Source: Hydrogenimonas cancrithermarum (GTDB lineage: Bacteria > Campylobacterota > Campylobacteria > Campylobacterales > Hydrogenimonadaceae). Taken from it: a DNA stretch of 62,842 nt. This document shows positions 8,701-17,229 of this stretch, one piece after another (the first letter of the stretch is position 1; each line of letters opens with the position of its first letter). The stretch spans positions 1 to 62,842 of the forward strand of contig NZ_AP027371.1 in the NCBI RefSeq assembly GCF_030296055.1. Direction: 5' to 3'. Under the pieces are notes generated by a model. That model did not search any database. It had not been told where the DNA came from and was given only the letters and a program-made list of their open reading frames with translations. A program made the translations under genes and the position numbers.

Positions 8701-10846
8701 GCCATCCACGCCTGAGATCGAAATAGAGGCGATATCCCAGCATATTGCGCATCGTCTCTTCGATCTTGCGGCGTAACTGTCCTTTTGCCCCTGCCTTTTC
8801 GGGATGGGTAAACTCTGTACGATTGGCTTCTTTGTCGAATCCGAGGGCTTTAAAGACCTCCATGGCAATTGTTTGTTCATTCAAGGTTCGCGCATTGTTG
8901 GCAAGCGCTTTGACGAGTGAAGCGCGCAAAAGAAGGATATGGATGAAATCGTTGAAGTGTCCAGCCTGCAAGGATGCGTCCTGGCGATTGTCCGTAAAAG
9001 CGAGAATCTTTTTCGCCTCCGGCGGCAATTCTTGATCCCTTTCGTAGAAATAGCGAAGTACCGACATGGTTAGAATCGTCGTAGCAGTGCTTCTTCCTTC
9101 TCCACTCAAAGAGGCCAGGCGCGAAGCATCGCGTCCCTGAGCTCCATGGGAAACACCGCAGCTAAGACAGAAACGGAATTTACCAGGGATATACCATCCG
9201 TGAATACCTTTCTCATCGATAGCTCCATCAGGTAATACTTTTACCGGTACGGGCTTTTTTTTGACATAATCTTTTTTGAGTCGCGGTTCGGCTCGGGTAA
9301 AGTCGATCCAATTTTCCGGATAGTTTTCGATGTTGTCTTCCCAAACCCCATCGGTGTCTGGCATGAAAAATCCAAATTCATTTTCGTTTTCGCCAAGAGT
9401 TTCATCAAGCGATCTGGAATCCAAATGGGTACCCTGATTCCATACGGGGAAATATTCCTGTCCGCACTCTCGGCAAAAATGGGTGTGAAAGAGGCGGCGG
9501 CGACGGTCACCTGGAACAAACTGTTGTCCCTCGAGCGTTAGATAGCGACTTCCCTCCTCTTCCAAAGTGGCATAGAGATTGCCAGCGCCGGAAATGAACT
9601 GATGGAGCCTGAATGCAAAAAAGGAGTGACCATCTTTTTGAGTTTTATAGGCAGCAAGAAGAAATTTGGAGAGCTGTTTCCTGCAAAAGTCTATGTCATC
9701 GCATTGTAGATCGGAAGCAAGTTTTTTCGCCGCTGCCTCTATTGTGATTGGTTTGGCACGCACCCATTTATTCTCTTTCAGTTCAAGCCCCATTGTCAGC
9801 TCAACCCATATCGCCAAGGGGTTATGAATCAATTCACCGTAGGCATACTCCTCTTTGACTTGGGAGACCGCTTCTTCGAGCTGGGGCAATATATCTTCTT
9901 TCATCAGAAACGGATCGGTGGCACGTTCGAGCGTTTCGGTAATGATGTTTTCAACCCTTACTTCAGCCCCGAAAAGTCGGCCGGCTACATCCGCAACTAC
10001 TTTGTTTCGTTCCTCCTCCGTCCCTTCACTCGCCATCGTCGCGGAGGTGCCGATGCAAAGCAAATCGGGATTTAGCCGTTCGCGCACACGGCGAATAAGC
10101 ATCGCCACATCCGCCCCTTGGCGTCCTCTGTAAGTATGCAACTCATCGAGCACCAGAAACTCCAACCCTTCCGCATTGCGAATAACCGATTTGTCGACAT
10201 CATCCTGCCGGATTAGCAAAAGTTCCAGCATCATGAAGTTCGTCAGCAGTATATCCGGCGGATTGCTTGCGATACGTTGACGCTCTTCGCTATTCTCCTG
10301 CCCCGTATAACGGGCATAGGTTACCGGCCTATCTTCACCAAAGTCCTGAAAAAATTTTTCGAGTTCCTCGATCTGGCTGTTTGCGAGAGCATTCATCGGG
10401 TAGATGATGATTGCACTGGTTTTTGGCGTCGGATCTTTTTCTTTTTCATGCAAAATGCGATCGACGATGGGGATAAAGTAACTCAATGACTTACCAGACC
10501 CGGTGCCTGTGGTAAGAACATAGCTTTCTTCTCTTTTCGCGATAGCGATGGCTTGTTCCTGATGCGTATGTAGGCGAAGACTCGCTCCAGCAAATTGTTT
10601 ATTCTTTCCAAGCCGAAAAATTTGCCCACACTGTCTGTGCAACGCTCCTCTATCCACCAACTCATCTACGGTGGAAGCCGGTTTGAAATGGGGATTGATC
10701 TGAACAAGAGGAGCAGGCCAGTAACGCTGTTGTTCATGCTCATGCTCAATAAATTTTTTTATATCTTCAGCTTTGATTTTTGAGTAACCGGTTGAAAAAC
10801 GGCGATACTCATCTATTACGAATTCACGTAAAGCAAATGCATTCAT
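5699..10846 (-). CDS. DEAD/DEAH helicase with DUF1998 (MrfA-like zinc) domain, possible fused DrmA-DrmB
   Basis: 1,715 residues. Walker A TGTGSGKS lies at 113-120, the Walker B variant DELH near 230, and the helicase C-terminal motifs ELGVD and QRSGRAGRSG near 980-1010. A zinc cluster (CRECGQ) sits in the middle and another (PNCGYG…CIACG) near 1310. The DUF1998 cysteine signature CEAGCYKC is near 1575. The last 90 residues look like a degenerate PD-(D/E)XK/Vsr-like fold, which is a weak call. It is the first gene of the operon. The length and order suggest that DISARM DrmA (helicase) and DrmB (DUF1998) functions are combined in one chain. MrfA-type repair helicases share the architecture but are much shorter, so a repair role is the alternative. 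Confidence 0.85.
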   Translation of the reverse strand: MNAFALREFVIDEYRRFSTGYSKIKAEDIKKFIEHEHEQQRYWPAPLVQINPHFKPASTVDELVDRGALHRQCGQIFRLGKNKQFAGASLRLHTHQEQAIAIAKREESYVLTTGTGSGKSLSYFIPIVDRILHEKEKDPTPKTSAIIIYPMNALANSQIEELEKFFQDFGEDRPVTYARYTGQENSEERQRIASNPPDILLTNFMMLELLLIRQDDVDKSVIRNAEGLEFLVLDELHTYRGRQGADVAMLIRRVRERLNPDLLCIGTSATMASEGTEEERNKVVADVAGRLFGAEVRVENIITETLERATDPFLMKEDILPQLEEAVSQVKEEYAYGELIHNPLAIWVELTMGLELKENKWVRAKPITIEAAAKKLASDLQCDDIDFCRKQLSKFLLAAYKTQKDGHSFFAFRLHQFISGAGNLYATLEEEGSRYLTLEGQQFVPGDRRRRLFHTHFCRECGQEYFPVWNQGTHLDSRSLDETLGENENEFGFFMPDTDGVWEDNIENYPENWIDFTRAEPRLKKDYVKKKPVPVKVLPDGAIDEKGIHGWYIPGKFRFCLSCGVSHGAQGRDASRLASLSGEGRSTATTILTMSVLRYFYERDQELPPEAKKILAFTDNRQDASLQAGHFNDFIHILLLRASLVKALANNARTLNEQTIAMEVFKALGFDKEANRTEFTHPEKAGAKGQLRRKIEETMRNMLGYRLYFDLRRGWRINNPNLEQLGLLHIDYIDLDEVAADESEWQEAPDFVKQASPEVRKEVLKQMLDTMRQGLAIKSRYLDPHFLERLKNDSFANLKEPWSFSEDEEPVSSRYFYFGKLPRGISKAEKEILISGSSRSRLGRILKQARTWNADPKNFERITDDTYPAIIFSLLQPLLNYGIIEKSDSDYDIDTYQLSSDALIWKLVEEGEEEKHLKSKAANNPFFRDLYRNIAAALGSDVHQLFNFESHEHTAQVDAETREKREESFRKAKLPVLFCSPTMELGVDIATLNAVYLRNVPPTPANYAQRSGRAGRSGQPALILTYCAAQSPHDQYFFSDPVRMVHGEVKAPTLDLSNQDLVRSHIHSLWLSETGVKLDNSIRGLLDLEKSEMSLKNDLEVSLSERDLTMRTHKRANKIVAMLSEELTHEKAPWYDGEWVDKVVGGTMEAFDRALDRWRDMYKATTAQIEISSQILNDSSVSHKERKEAKSRLDEAYRQKELLLQERATLNSDFYTYRYLASQGFLPGYNFPRLPLMAYIPGRSKKAGGETYLTRPRFLALSEFGPFSLIYHEGSQYRVVRAMLTLSSDSEVAADNTLPKTYAKICPNCGYGHFQSQRDAELCIACGTKLSDAFEIPNLYRIDNVSTKRALRITADEEERMRQGYEMQTTFQFAVEHGILQHTDAEAMEEEQAILKLQYAPSATVWRMNLGWRRRKERTILGFNIDPVTGYWTKGEEPDSDGAPDPDVVRAERIVPFVEDRRNILIVHPAEQMDEVEMITLQYALKRGIESVFQLEESELMVEPLPNKETRNAILFYEASEGGAGVLTRLAHDAQALSRVAGRALQIMHFEVKERCTIENLKEITQPDGTPICEAGCYKCLLSYYNQPDHGKIDRKNEKVLALLCRLTAAAVVQEETPLEVAEHAGLNSLQKALEELMIEMGLPLPDRWNTKAAGFKVDALYIQSQVALLLSSADEKVLETLEDHGYIPLFLGDDPKHWKERLNRNKELLEGVSL

Positions 10847-10894
10847 TTTTTTCCTCTATGCCTACTGGCTCTAATAGATTCGTCACTATAAAAA

Positions 10895-10925
10895 AGATTA
10901 TACAAATTCTTTGCTTTCAAAAAAT
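10895..10925 (-). promoter_or_regulatory. Probable promoter of the defence operon
   Basis: Reading the minus strand, a perfect TATAAT (10902-10897) lies about 50 bases before the first operon start at 10846. It is preceded by a T-rich run instead of a good -35, which is the usual form of Campylobacterota housekeeping promoters. AAGAGG-like purines precede the ATG. The assignment is by motif only. Confidence 0.4.
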
Positions 10926-11290
10926 ATTTTCTATTGTGTTTCGTCAAATTATAGTGCCACCAGAGCACCTGCACAATGTACAACACATGAAATATGATCT
11001 GACACCAGCAGTGATCGAGGAGTAGATGAAAGAGGTAATCGGCGAGTTGACGTTAGAGAATATGGCCCTCTTGTGAAAACGAATCGGTGGCAAAGCAATC
11101 TCTCTATTCGGGATAACGCCCGTGGCAGCGTTTCATTTAGCTGCTTAGGTGTGCAGAAAAATGGGGGAATCAGGGACTGCATCCGCAAACTCAAGGCGGC
11201 GGAAGCGAATATGGAGGAATAGAATCCGGGCAATCCGATTTTGAAGGCAAACAGGATACAATTTCGAAATATTGATTCTTTGGAGAGACG
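10926..11290. other. Intergenic debris, no intact gene
   Basis: No intact gene is visible. On the plus strand, around 11026-11075, a short open stretch reading MKEVIGELTLENMALL then a stop resembles the coiled region of an IS3-type OrfA, but it is too short to assign. Confidence 0.35.
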
Positions 11291-11449
11291 ATGAAATCTT
11301 TTTTGATGAACGGATACAGGATCGATCATGCCGACCAGCTGAGTGCGGACGACGTAAATTTGATTAAGGAGCACATCGCGTTCAGCAAAGGCGAAAAGGC
11401 GGCAGGGGAAGAGAATGGAGAGTTCGAGGTGACACGGACAGGCAGTTGA
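11291..11449 (+). CDS. Small hypothetical protein (52 aa)
   Basis: A 52-codon frame that starts with ATG after a GGAGAG ribosome site. The peptide is hydrophilic and acidic, with the pattern NGYRIDHADQLSADDVNLI near the start, which could fold as a short helical regulator. It ends with TGA at 11447, overlapping the TTG that opens the next small frame. I do not recognise the family. It lies between the defence operon and the replication region, and short acidic proteins of this type are common beside plasmid rep genes, but no function can be inferred. Confidence 0.4.
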   Translation: MKSFLMNGYRIDHADQLSADDVNLIKEHIAFSKGEKAAGEENGEFEVTRTGS

Positions 11450-11648
11450 GCCTCATTCTTTCGATCGCCGTGACCCGTATGGCCGAAAAGGCAATCAGCC
11501 TCGACGAGGCAGCTCCACTGGTCGAGAGCCCCGAATTCAACATGCTTCTTTTTTCGCGGACAACCTCTACCATACCGCAGAGAAAGAGGAGATCGCCGAG
11601 GTGATGGAAATCTACAAGAGCCTCGATGAGGTTCCGTCGGAGAGCTGA
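11446..11648 (+). pseudogene. Small acidic protein, frameshifted in a T run
   Basis: The plus-strand frame MAEKAISLDEAAPLVESPEF (ATG at 11479) changes phase at a run of six T near 11530. The reading FADNLYHTAEKEEIAEV… to the TGA at 11646 lies in the next frame. The join is smooth in character (acidic, helical), so I read it as one gene with a single-base deletion. Programmed slippage on the T run or a base-calling indel are the alternatives. No family is recognised. Confidence 0.4.
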
Positions 11649-11766
11649 CCGCCCTCCTCTTCTTTTTTCTTTCCCTCTTTTTCTTCTTTAGTTATATATT
11701 ATATATTATATATATGGAGCACCCCTCGCGAAGCCCTTGATTTGGGGCTCCAGAGCCATTTTGCCC

Positions 11767-12125
11767 GTCACCAATATGTTTACAACTCGCCCTGAAGTGT
11801 CACCTTTTATTAGGATTAACCCCTCAAAACGTCACCCTTTGTTTGGAAGAACGCGATCATTTGTGAGATTTTCAAACTCCCATTTTTCGGGCTTTCTGAA
11901 AGAGATCTTTTTCTGCGTCACCTTTTATTGTGAACAATTCCTTCAAGCGTCACCAATTTGTTTACAACTCTCTTCAAAACGTCACCTTTTATTAGGATTA
12001 ACCCCCCAAACGTCACCAATTTGTTTACAACTCATTCGAAGCGTCACCTTTTATTAGGAACAACTCATTCGAAGCGTCACCAATTTGTTTACAACTTTCC
12101 CTGAAGTGTCACCTTTTATTAGGAA
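11767..12125. repeat. Array of ten 32-bp spaced GTCACC repeats (copy 1)
   Basis: GTCACC occurs at 11767, 11799, 11831, 11917, 11949, 11981, 12012, 12043, 12076 and 12108, with spacings of 31-33 (three helical turns) except for one gap. Two downstream tails mostly alternate: TTTTATTAGGA and AATTTGTTTACAA. The array lies upstream of the replication genes and has a shorter homologous copy at 39571. It looks like an iteron or operator array for a protein not clearly encoded here. Confidence 0.75.
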
Positions 12126-12499
12126 TATAGAACTGGAACGGTTCAACAATGTGTGCAGCCGCCAAAAATAACAGCAACGGAAGTCTTTTAGCCTTAATTT
12201 TGCAAAAATTGCATATAATCATATTGTTGTTTTCAATGAAAAGTAGCGCTTGACTGTATGTTCCCAATAAATATCAAGTTCAATCTAAAAATGGATCATC
12301 CAAACAAACATTAAGTCGCACCTCACTCGCTATATGATTCCCACTTTTCTTTTATGATTCAGCCGATTGAGAATGGATGCGGTCAAAGTTTCGTCATAAT
12401 TATTGTGTTTTAAAAATTGTGATGGTCTCTTTCTTTTTTTAATATTTTAATCTTTAGAGTTTTACGGAAGTGCAGCCTTCGTTTGTTAGGGGGCTGGAG

Positions 12500-12935
12500 A
12501 GAACCGTAATGGACTTCTGTAATGATTTAGTGGTCTTTAGTAATGGAGTTGTGGACCTTTGTAGTTTCATAATGGACCTTTGTGTTGAAGAATGGACTTT
12601 TGTAATCATGCAATGGAAAAGAAGTTTGAAAAATTGGACATCTGTAATCATTTTACCCTTTGTGGCATGCGGAATATGTAGCTATCCGTGTGATTCTGAT
12701 GTCCGATCATTAAAAAAGTCCGCAATGCAATTACAAGAGTCCATTACAGTGACGAATTTTTCATAAATTCCGGTGATCCGGTAAGGTTTAGCATTATAAA
12801 AGTCCACTAACGGCCAATGAATGCAATTACAAAAGTCCATTTAAAACGACTATTCCATTACAAAAGTCCACTAAAATCGCATTAATGGACTTCTGTAATT
12901 ACAAAATGGACTGATATAATGAAAATATGGACCGA
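12500..12935. repeat. Origin iterons (consensus TAATGGACTTTTGTAAT)
   Basis: About a dozen copies of a 17-bp motif close to TAATGGACTTTTGTAAT stand immediately upstream of rep. The first group is in plus orientation (12508-12650) and a second, mostly inverted, group is at 12725-12880. More plus-oriented copies at 12893-12935 run into the 5' end of the rep reading frame. The position, repetition and both orientations are those of Rep_3 plasmid origins, where direct copies bind Rep monomers and inverted copies serve autorepression. Confidence 0.8.
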
Positions 12936-12996
12936 TATAATGGCGTCTATGATACAATATTTCCATATTTACAAAGTTCCGGGAAAGGATATAGTT

Positions 12997-14082
12997 GTGG
13001 ACGATAAACGGGTACCCGCCTCTCATCACTCCAGAAAGAAAAAGATCCACATCATACAAAAAGAATCCGCACTGACGGCCATCTATGCATCTGGCAACCT
13101 GACTGCGTCGCAAAAGAAGGTGTTCAACGCGTTTCTTTACATCGGAAAAAATTTCATCAACAGCAATATACAGGGTGTTGAAGACGGCATCACCGTGCCG
13201 GTGGCGATGCTCAAAAACATCATCGGGGATAAAAGCAACAACTACACCTTTTTGAAAAAGACCGTGGAATCACTCCAGGATTTTACGGTCGAGACCAACG
13301 TGCTGGGGAAGGACAAGCAGGTGTGGGACCGTTTCAGTCTCGTCGCCGGGGCGACCATCAAGGACGGGATGCTCACCTACTCTTTCCCGCATCAGATCGT
13401 GGAGGCATTGAAAAATCCTAAAATGTACGTGACGCTCGACCTGGACGAGATCAATCGCATCGAGCGCAAACATGCCATATCTCTTTACGAGATCATCGAG
13501 GATTTCAAAAAACTTCCCAATCTCCCCAAATGGAGCATCGACGATTTCAGGCGGGCATTGGACATTCCGGAGGATCGCTACAAATCCTTTAGGGACCTTC
13601 ACCGCCGTGTCATCGCGCCCGCGGTCAAAGAGATCAACGAAAAGTTCGGCATGGGGCTGGAATACATTCTTTACAGCAATTTGCTGGCCATCCATTCGAG
13701 GGAAATAGATCCGGAAACGGGCGGACTGGCTGAGAATGGGCAGGAGATGATGTCGAAACGGAAACGGCTGCCGCGCATCACCCATATCCAATTCGTCTTG
13801 ACGAAAGAGAAGGCGCAACAGAGAATGGAGTACAAGCAGTTCATCCAGGATATGCGGCAACAGTACAAACCATTGCCCGAAGAGGGGCATTTTCCCGTCA
13901 TCGAAACCCTCGACGGCAAAGAGCTTCGCCTCGACGCGACGGGACGACTCTACTTTTCGATCGTGGGAGAGCACGGGATGGAGATCGAAGAGCTGACACC
14001 GGAGAAGTCGGACAGACTCTGGAAAGAGCTTTGGAAAAAATATCTCAACGGTTCGAAAAAAGAGCTGGGGGCACGTAAATGA
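12997..14082 (+). CDS. Rep_3-family plasmid replication initiator
   Basis: A replication initiator with two winged-helix domains. The N-terminal part contains LTASQKKVFNAFLYIGK, and the second contains RKHAISLYEIIEDFKKLP and SIDDFRRALDI, as in Rep_3 initiators. It should bind the iterons upstream and load the helicase encoded by the next gene. I start at GTG 12997 because GGGAAAGGA sits seven bases before it. The frame is open back to ATG 12919, but that segment is made of iteron sequence and has no ribosome site. The stop overlaps dnaB by ATGA. 361 residues with this start. Confidence 0.88.
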   Translation: MDDKRVPASHHSRKKKIHIIQKESALTAIYASGNLTASQKKVFNAFLYIGKNFINSNIQGVEDGITVPVAMLKNIIGDKSNNYTFLKKTVESLQDFTVETNVLGKDKQVWDRFSLVAGATIKDGMLTYSFPHQIVEALKNPKMYVTLDLDEINRIERKHAISLYEIIEDFKKLPNLPKWSIDDFRRALDIPEDRYKSFRDLHRRVIAPAVKEINEKFGMGLEYILYSNLLAIHSREIDPETGGLAENGQEMMSKRKRLPRITHIQFVLTKEKAQQRMEYKQFIQDMRQQYKPLPEEGHFPVIETLDGKELRLDATGRLYFSIVGEHGMEIEELTPEKSDRLWKELWKKYLNGSKKELGARK

Positions 14083-15461
14083 ATCTCTACAATTTCGATA
14101 TAGAACGCGCCGTTTTGAGCACGCTGGTGTTCGAACCGGCCCGCTTGAAGGATCTCGAGCCCCTCCCCTCCCCTTCTCTGTTCTATCACCCTTTTCACCG
14201 AGCCATGATGACGACCATATTTTCACTGTACGACGAGGACAAGCCAATCGACGAACGTTTCGTTCAGGCAAATCTGATGCAGACGGGAGAGTTCGACGAA
14301 GTGGCGTTTCTGGATGTGCTCGGCACCACGCCGGTCGCCACCTTGTCCGCCTATATCGAAATATTGAGGGATCTGACGGTGAAACGGGGCATCTACGAAT
14401 TTTCGATCGAAGCCAGAAAGCATCTGGAAGAGAACACCCTCCCCTCTTCCCAGATTCTCGAATGGGTCGAACAGCGTGTGTACGAAATCTCTTCCGATGA
14501 GACGGGAAGCGGTTTCGTCGCACTGGAAGAAGCGCTGGCCGCCTCCATCCGGCAGATTGAAATCACCAGCTCCCGCCAGGACGGGCTGATCGGTATCGAT
14601 ACGGGTCTGATGCACCTCAATGCTTTGAGCAGCGGTTTCGGCGAAGGTGAGCTCATCATTTTGGCGGCCAGGCCCTCGATGGGCAAGAGTTCGCTGGCGA
14701 TCGAGTTCATGCTGGGATCGAGCAGGCTTGGCCACGGGGTGGCATTTTTCTCGCTCGAGATGCCCAAAGAGCAGATAGCGTTGCGGATGATGAGCATCGA
14801 AAGTGGATTGCCGCTGCAGCGCATACGCCATTCTCGGCTCGATTCCCGGGAACGGAAACTACTTGAGTCGGCCAGACGAAAACTCGCCGCGAGGCCGATC
14901 ATGATCGACGATACGGGAACGATGACACTGCGCCAGATCCGTACTAAACTCAGAAGGATCGTGGCGAAAAATCCGACCGTCAAACTGGCCATTATCGACT
15001 ATCTGCAGCTCATCACCAGCGACGATCGCAAAGACAGACACATTCAGGTCGGAGAGATCACGAGAGGGTTGAAACTTCTTGCCAGAGAATTGAATATCGC
15101 CATCATCGCACTCTCCCAGCTCAACAGGGCGCTGGAAACACGCGTAGACAAACGGCCCATACTGAGCGACCTGCGGGAATCCGGCTCCATCGAACAGGAT
15201 GCCGATTTGATCCTGTTCATCTACCGCGAAGACGTTTACAAAAAACAGGAGGAGAAACGCAAAGAGGAGGAGTACAGAAAGAAGGGCATTCCCTATCATG
15301 CCAGCATGAAAGAGGATAAAATTTCAAAAGCGGAGCTGATCATCGGTAAACAGCGCAACGGCCCTTTGGGTGTCGTGCCGCTCGAATTCCACAAAGAGAC
15401 CACCTCGTTCAAGGAACCGTCGAGGGAACCGGTCACGATAATCGAATACCAAGATGAATAA
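14079..15461 (+). CDS. dnaB: Replicative DNA helicase DnaB
   Basis: 460 residues, a hexameric 5'-3' replicative helicase. An N-terminal DnaB domain is followed by the RecA-like core. Walker A is ARPSMGKSS at about 197-205. Walker B reads LAIIDYLQL, and the H4/arginine-finger region SQLNRALETR and DLRESGSIEQDAD are intact. The start overlaps the rep stop (ATGA), so initiator and helicase are made together, presumably freeing the plasmid from dependence on the host helicase. There is no sign of decay. Confidence 0.95.
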   Translation: MNLYNFDIERAVLSTLVFEPARLKDLEPLPSPSLFYHPFHRAMMTTIFSLYDEDKPIDERFVQANLMQTGEFDEVAFLDVLGTTPVATLSAYIEILRDLTVKRGIYEFSIEARKHLEENTLPSSQILEWVEQRVYEISSDETGSGFVALEEALAASIRQIEITSSRQDGLIGIDTGLMHLNALSSGFGEGELIILAARPSMGKSSLAIEFMLGSSRLGHGVAFFSLEMPKEQIALRMMSIESGLPLQRIRHSRLDSRERKLLESARRKLAARPIMIDDTGTMTLRQIRTKLRRIVAKNPTVKLAIIDYLQLITSDDRKDRHIQVGEITRGLKLLARELNIAIIALSQLNRALETRVDKRPILSDLRESGSIEQDADLILFIYREDVYKKQEEKRKEEEYRKKGIPYHASMKEDKISKAELIIGKQRNGPLGVVPLEFHKETTSFKEPSREPVTIIEYQDE

Positions 15462-15497
15462 GTTTATAATGTTTGAAATAAAACGAAGGTGTAAATA
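15460..15497 (+). promoter_or_regulatory. -10 element and ribosome site before parA
   Basis: TATAAT at 15465-15470 overlaps the end of dnaB by only a few bases, and GAAGGTG lies before the TTG start of parA. No convincing -35 is present. This would allow parAB to be expressed apart from rep-dnaB. Confidence 0.4.
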
Positions 15498-16139
15498 TTG
15501 ATCATTACGGTCGCCCATACGAAAGGTGGAGTCGGAAAATCGTTGATAGCGTGGAACCTGGCCATTGCGCTCGGTGCCAAAGTGATCGATCTCGATTTTC
15601 AGCAGACGCTTCTGTTCGCCAATGCCATTAGGGAACAGAATGGCTTGAAGCCAATCGACGTGCAGCAGATAGAGACGCTCGAGGATTTTTTCAGATTTTA
15701 CGAAAACCAGAACGAAAAGAGCAGGGTGGTCATCGACGTAGGGGGGTTCGATTCGGATCTTACGAGAATGGCGCTCTATGTTGCGGATATCGTCTTGACG
15801 CCGGCATCCGAACGCCTCACGGAGCTTGCCGGGTTGATGAAATTCGACGAGATCGTAACGCAGGTTTCACAGAATGTCGATGTGGAAATAACCAGCCATG
15901 TGGTCGTCAACAACGTCAGCCCCAACGCGAAAGATTTTTCGATAATCGAGGCGTTCGTCGAGGAAAAAAACAATTTCAGGCTTTTGAACTCGATACTCCA
16001 TCAGAGGGCGGACTACTATAAGTCGCTTGCGGAAGGCAAGTCGGTTATGGAGTTGAAAAACTCTAAAGCGAAAAAAGAGTTCAAGGCATTTGTGAAAGAG
16101 ATCAAAAAGGTTATCAAGCATGGCGAAAAAAAAGATTAG
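15498..16139 (+). CDS. parA: ParA-type partition ATPase
   Basis: 213 residues, a small Walker-type partition ATPase. The deviant Walker A HTKGGVGKS lies at residues 7-15, with both lysines of the ParA/MinD class. The second conserved block VVIDVGGFDSD follows near 75-85. It has no N-terminal HTH, like type Ib ParA. The start codon is TTG after GAAGGTG. The gene overlaps parB by 20 bases. It should form gradients on the nucleoid and move ParB-parS complexes. Confidence 0.92.
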   Translation: MIITVAHTKGGVGKSLIAWNLAIALGAKVIDLDFQQTLLFANAIREQNGLKPIDVQQIETLEDFFRFYENQNEKSRVVIDVGGFDSDLTRMALYVADIVLTPASERLTELAGLMKFDEIVTQVSQNVDVEITSHVVVNNVSPNAKDFSIIEAFVEEKNNFRLLNSILHQRADYYKSLAEGKSVMELKNSKAKKEFKAFVKEIKKVIKHGEKKD

Positions 16140-16983
16140 TCTCGAAGCGTTGAAAAAGGCCAGTAAAATGGCTCATCTGCAGACGAAGGAGCAAGAGAAA
16201 GAAGTTTCGCATGCGAAACTTCCGGAAATCGAGATCGGTAAAATCGTCGAGAACCCTTATCAGCCCAGACTCTCCATCGATGAATCGGAACTGAAAGAAC
16301 TGATGGAATCGATTCGAAGACACGGCCTGCTTCAGCCACTCGTGGTTTCGCGAATGGAAGATGGCGGCTATCAGCTGATAGCCGGACACAGACGTTTTGA
16401 AGCCTGTAAACGACTGGGCAAAAAAAGCGTTGTGTGCGTGGAGGTCGAGAAGAACGTGGAGAGTGACGAAGTTAGGCATCTTCTTTCCCTCGCGCTACAG
16501 GAGAACATCCAAAGAGTCGATCTCGCGCCGCTGGAAATCGCCGTCTCGTTAAAGTCAGCTCTGGACAGCGAGGCATTCGCCACGATGGAAGAACTGGCCA
16601 TGGGAATAGGCAAGTCCAAATCGTTCGTAAGCAAGGTGCTGTCGTTGCTGAAACTTGATGATTATATCGTGGAAGATCTGGCACGGAGTAGGGCGGTAGG
16701 CGATATCGAAGCACTCTATATGCTCCAAAAAATCGACGACAAAAAGACCCAGAGGAAACTTTACGACGCTCTGAAAAATGGCGAAATAGGACGCAAGGAA
16801 ATAAAGTCCATCCTGCAAAAAGGTGAAAAAGTTTCGCATGCGAAACCGGTCTACAGAATTCGCAAAACCGGGAAAAAACTGAATATGCAGTTCAATGGCG
16901 GATCGATGGACGAAACGACTCTTGAGGCTATTCGGGAAGAGATCGAAAAGATTCTACAGAAATATGCAGTGGAGGAGAAATAG
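16120..16983 (+). CDS. parB: ParB-type centromere-binding protein
   Basis: 287 residues. The ParB/Srx fold has NPYQPR (45-50) and AGHRR (88-92), the CTPase motif of ParB clamps, then the motif ENIQR (129-133), followed by the helix-turn-helix (about 155-190, MGIGKSKSFVSKVLSLL). The tail is a basic dimerisation segment. It overlaps parA and follows the rep-dnaB pair. The DNA encoding residues 29-33 and 238-242, VSHAK both times, is in each case a perfect palindrome, so the gene appears to carry its own binding sites. Confidence 0.93.
   Translation: MAKKKISLEALKKASKMAHLQTKEQEKEVSHAKLPEIEIGKIVENPYQPRLSIDESELKELMESIRRHGLLQPLVVSRMEDGGYQLIAGHRRFEACKRLGKKSVVCVEVEKNVESDEVRHLLSLALQENIQRVDLAPLEIAVSLKSALDSEAFATMEELAMGIGKSKSFVSKVLSLLKLDDYIVEDLARSRAVGDIEALYMLQKIDDKKTQRKLYDALKNGEIGRKEIKSILQKGEKVSHAKPVYRIRKTGKKLNMQFNGGSMDETTLEAIREEIEKILQKYAVEEK
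16201..16222. promoter_or_regulatory. Probable parS site 1 (22-bp perfect palindrome)
   Basis: The core GTTTCGCATGCGAAAC (16204-16219) extends to a 22-bp perfect palindrome inside parB. Its outer arms match the chromosomal parS pattern GTTTC…GAAAC, but the centre differs. The same 16-bp core recurs at 16831, and I found no copy elsewhere. Confidence 0.7.
16831..16846. promoter_or_regulatory. Probable parS site 2 (16-bp palindrome)
   Basis: An identical 16-bp core, GTTTCGCATGCGAAAC, in the same codon phase near the 3' end of parB, 627 bp from site 1. Confidence 0.7.
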
Positions 16984-17229
16984 GGCAGGGTAGGGGTGCT
17001 TGGCCGTTATCGAGGATGAATATAGATCATTTGAGTTCGCGATCACGACCGGCGATGCTTTCCTATGCGCCAAACGGTTTGAATTGGAGTTTTGGCTGGA
17101 TGGAAACCGGATTGTTGTAAAGTAGTCAAACGACTCCTCGATAATGCCGGTGTCGATATGGCGAAGAGGAGGAGGCAACGGCCCTTTTCATCCTGTCATC
17201 TCTTGGCTCAACAACTATTTCCACATCGG

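Noticed and set aside
11767-12125. CRISPR array
   Set aside because: Spacing near 32 bp was tempting, but repeats are only 6-17 bp with two alternating non-unique tails, not unique spacers, and no cas genes are present.
13270-14523. 417-codon minus-strand frame over rep and dnaB
   Set aside because: Overlaps two genes with strong motifs and overlapping start/stop; its translation is low-complexity and Arg-rich.
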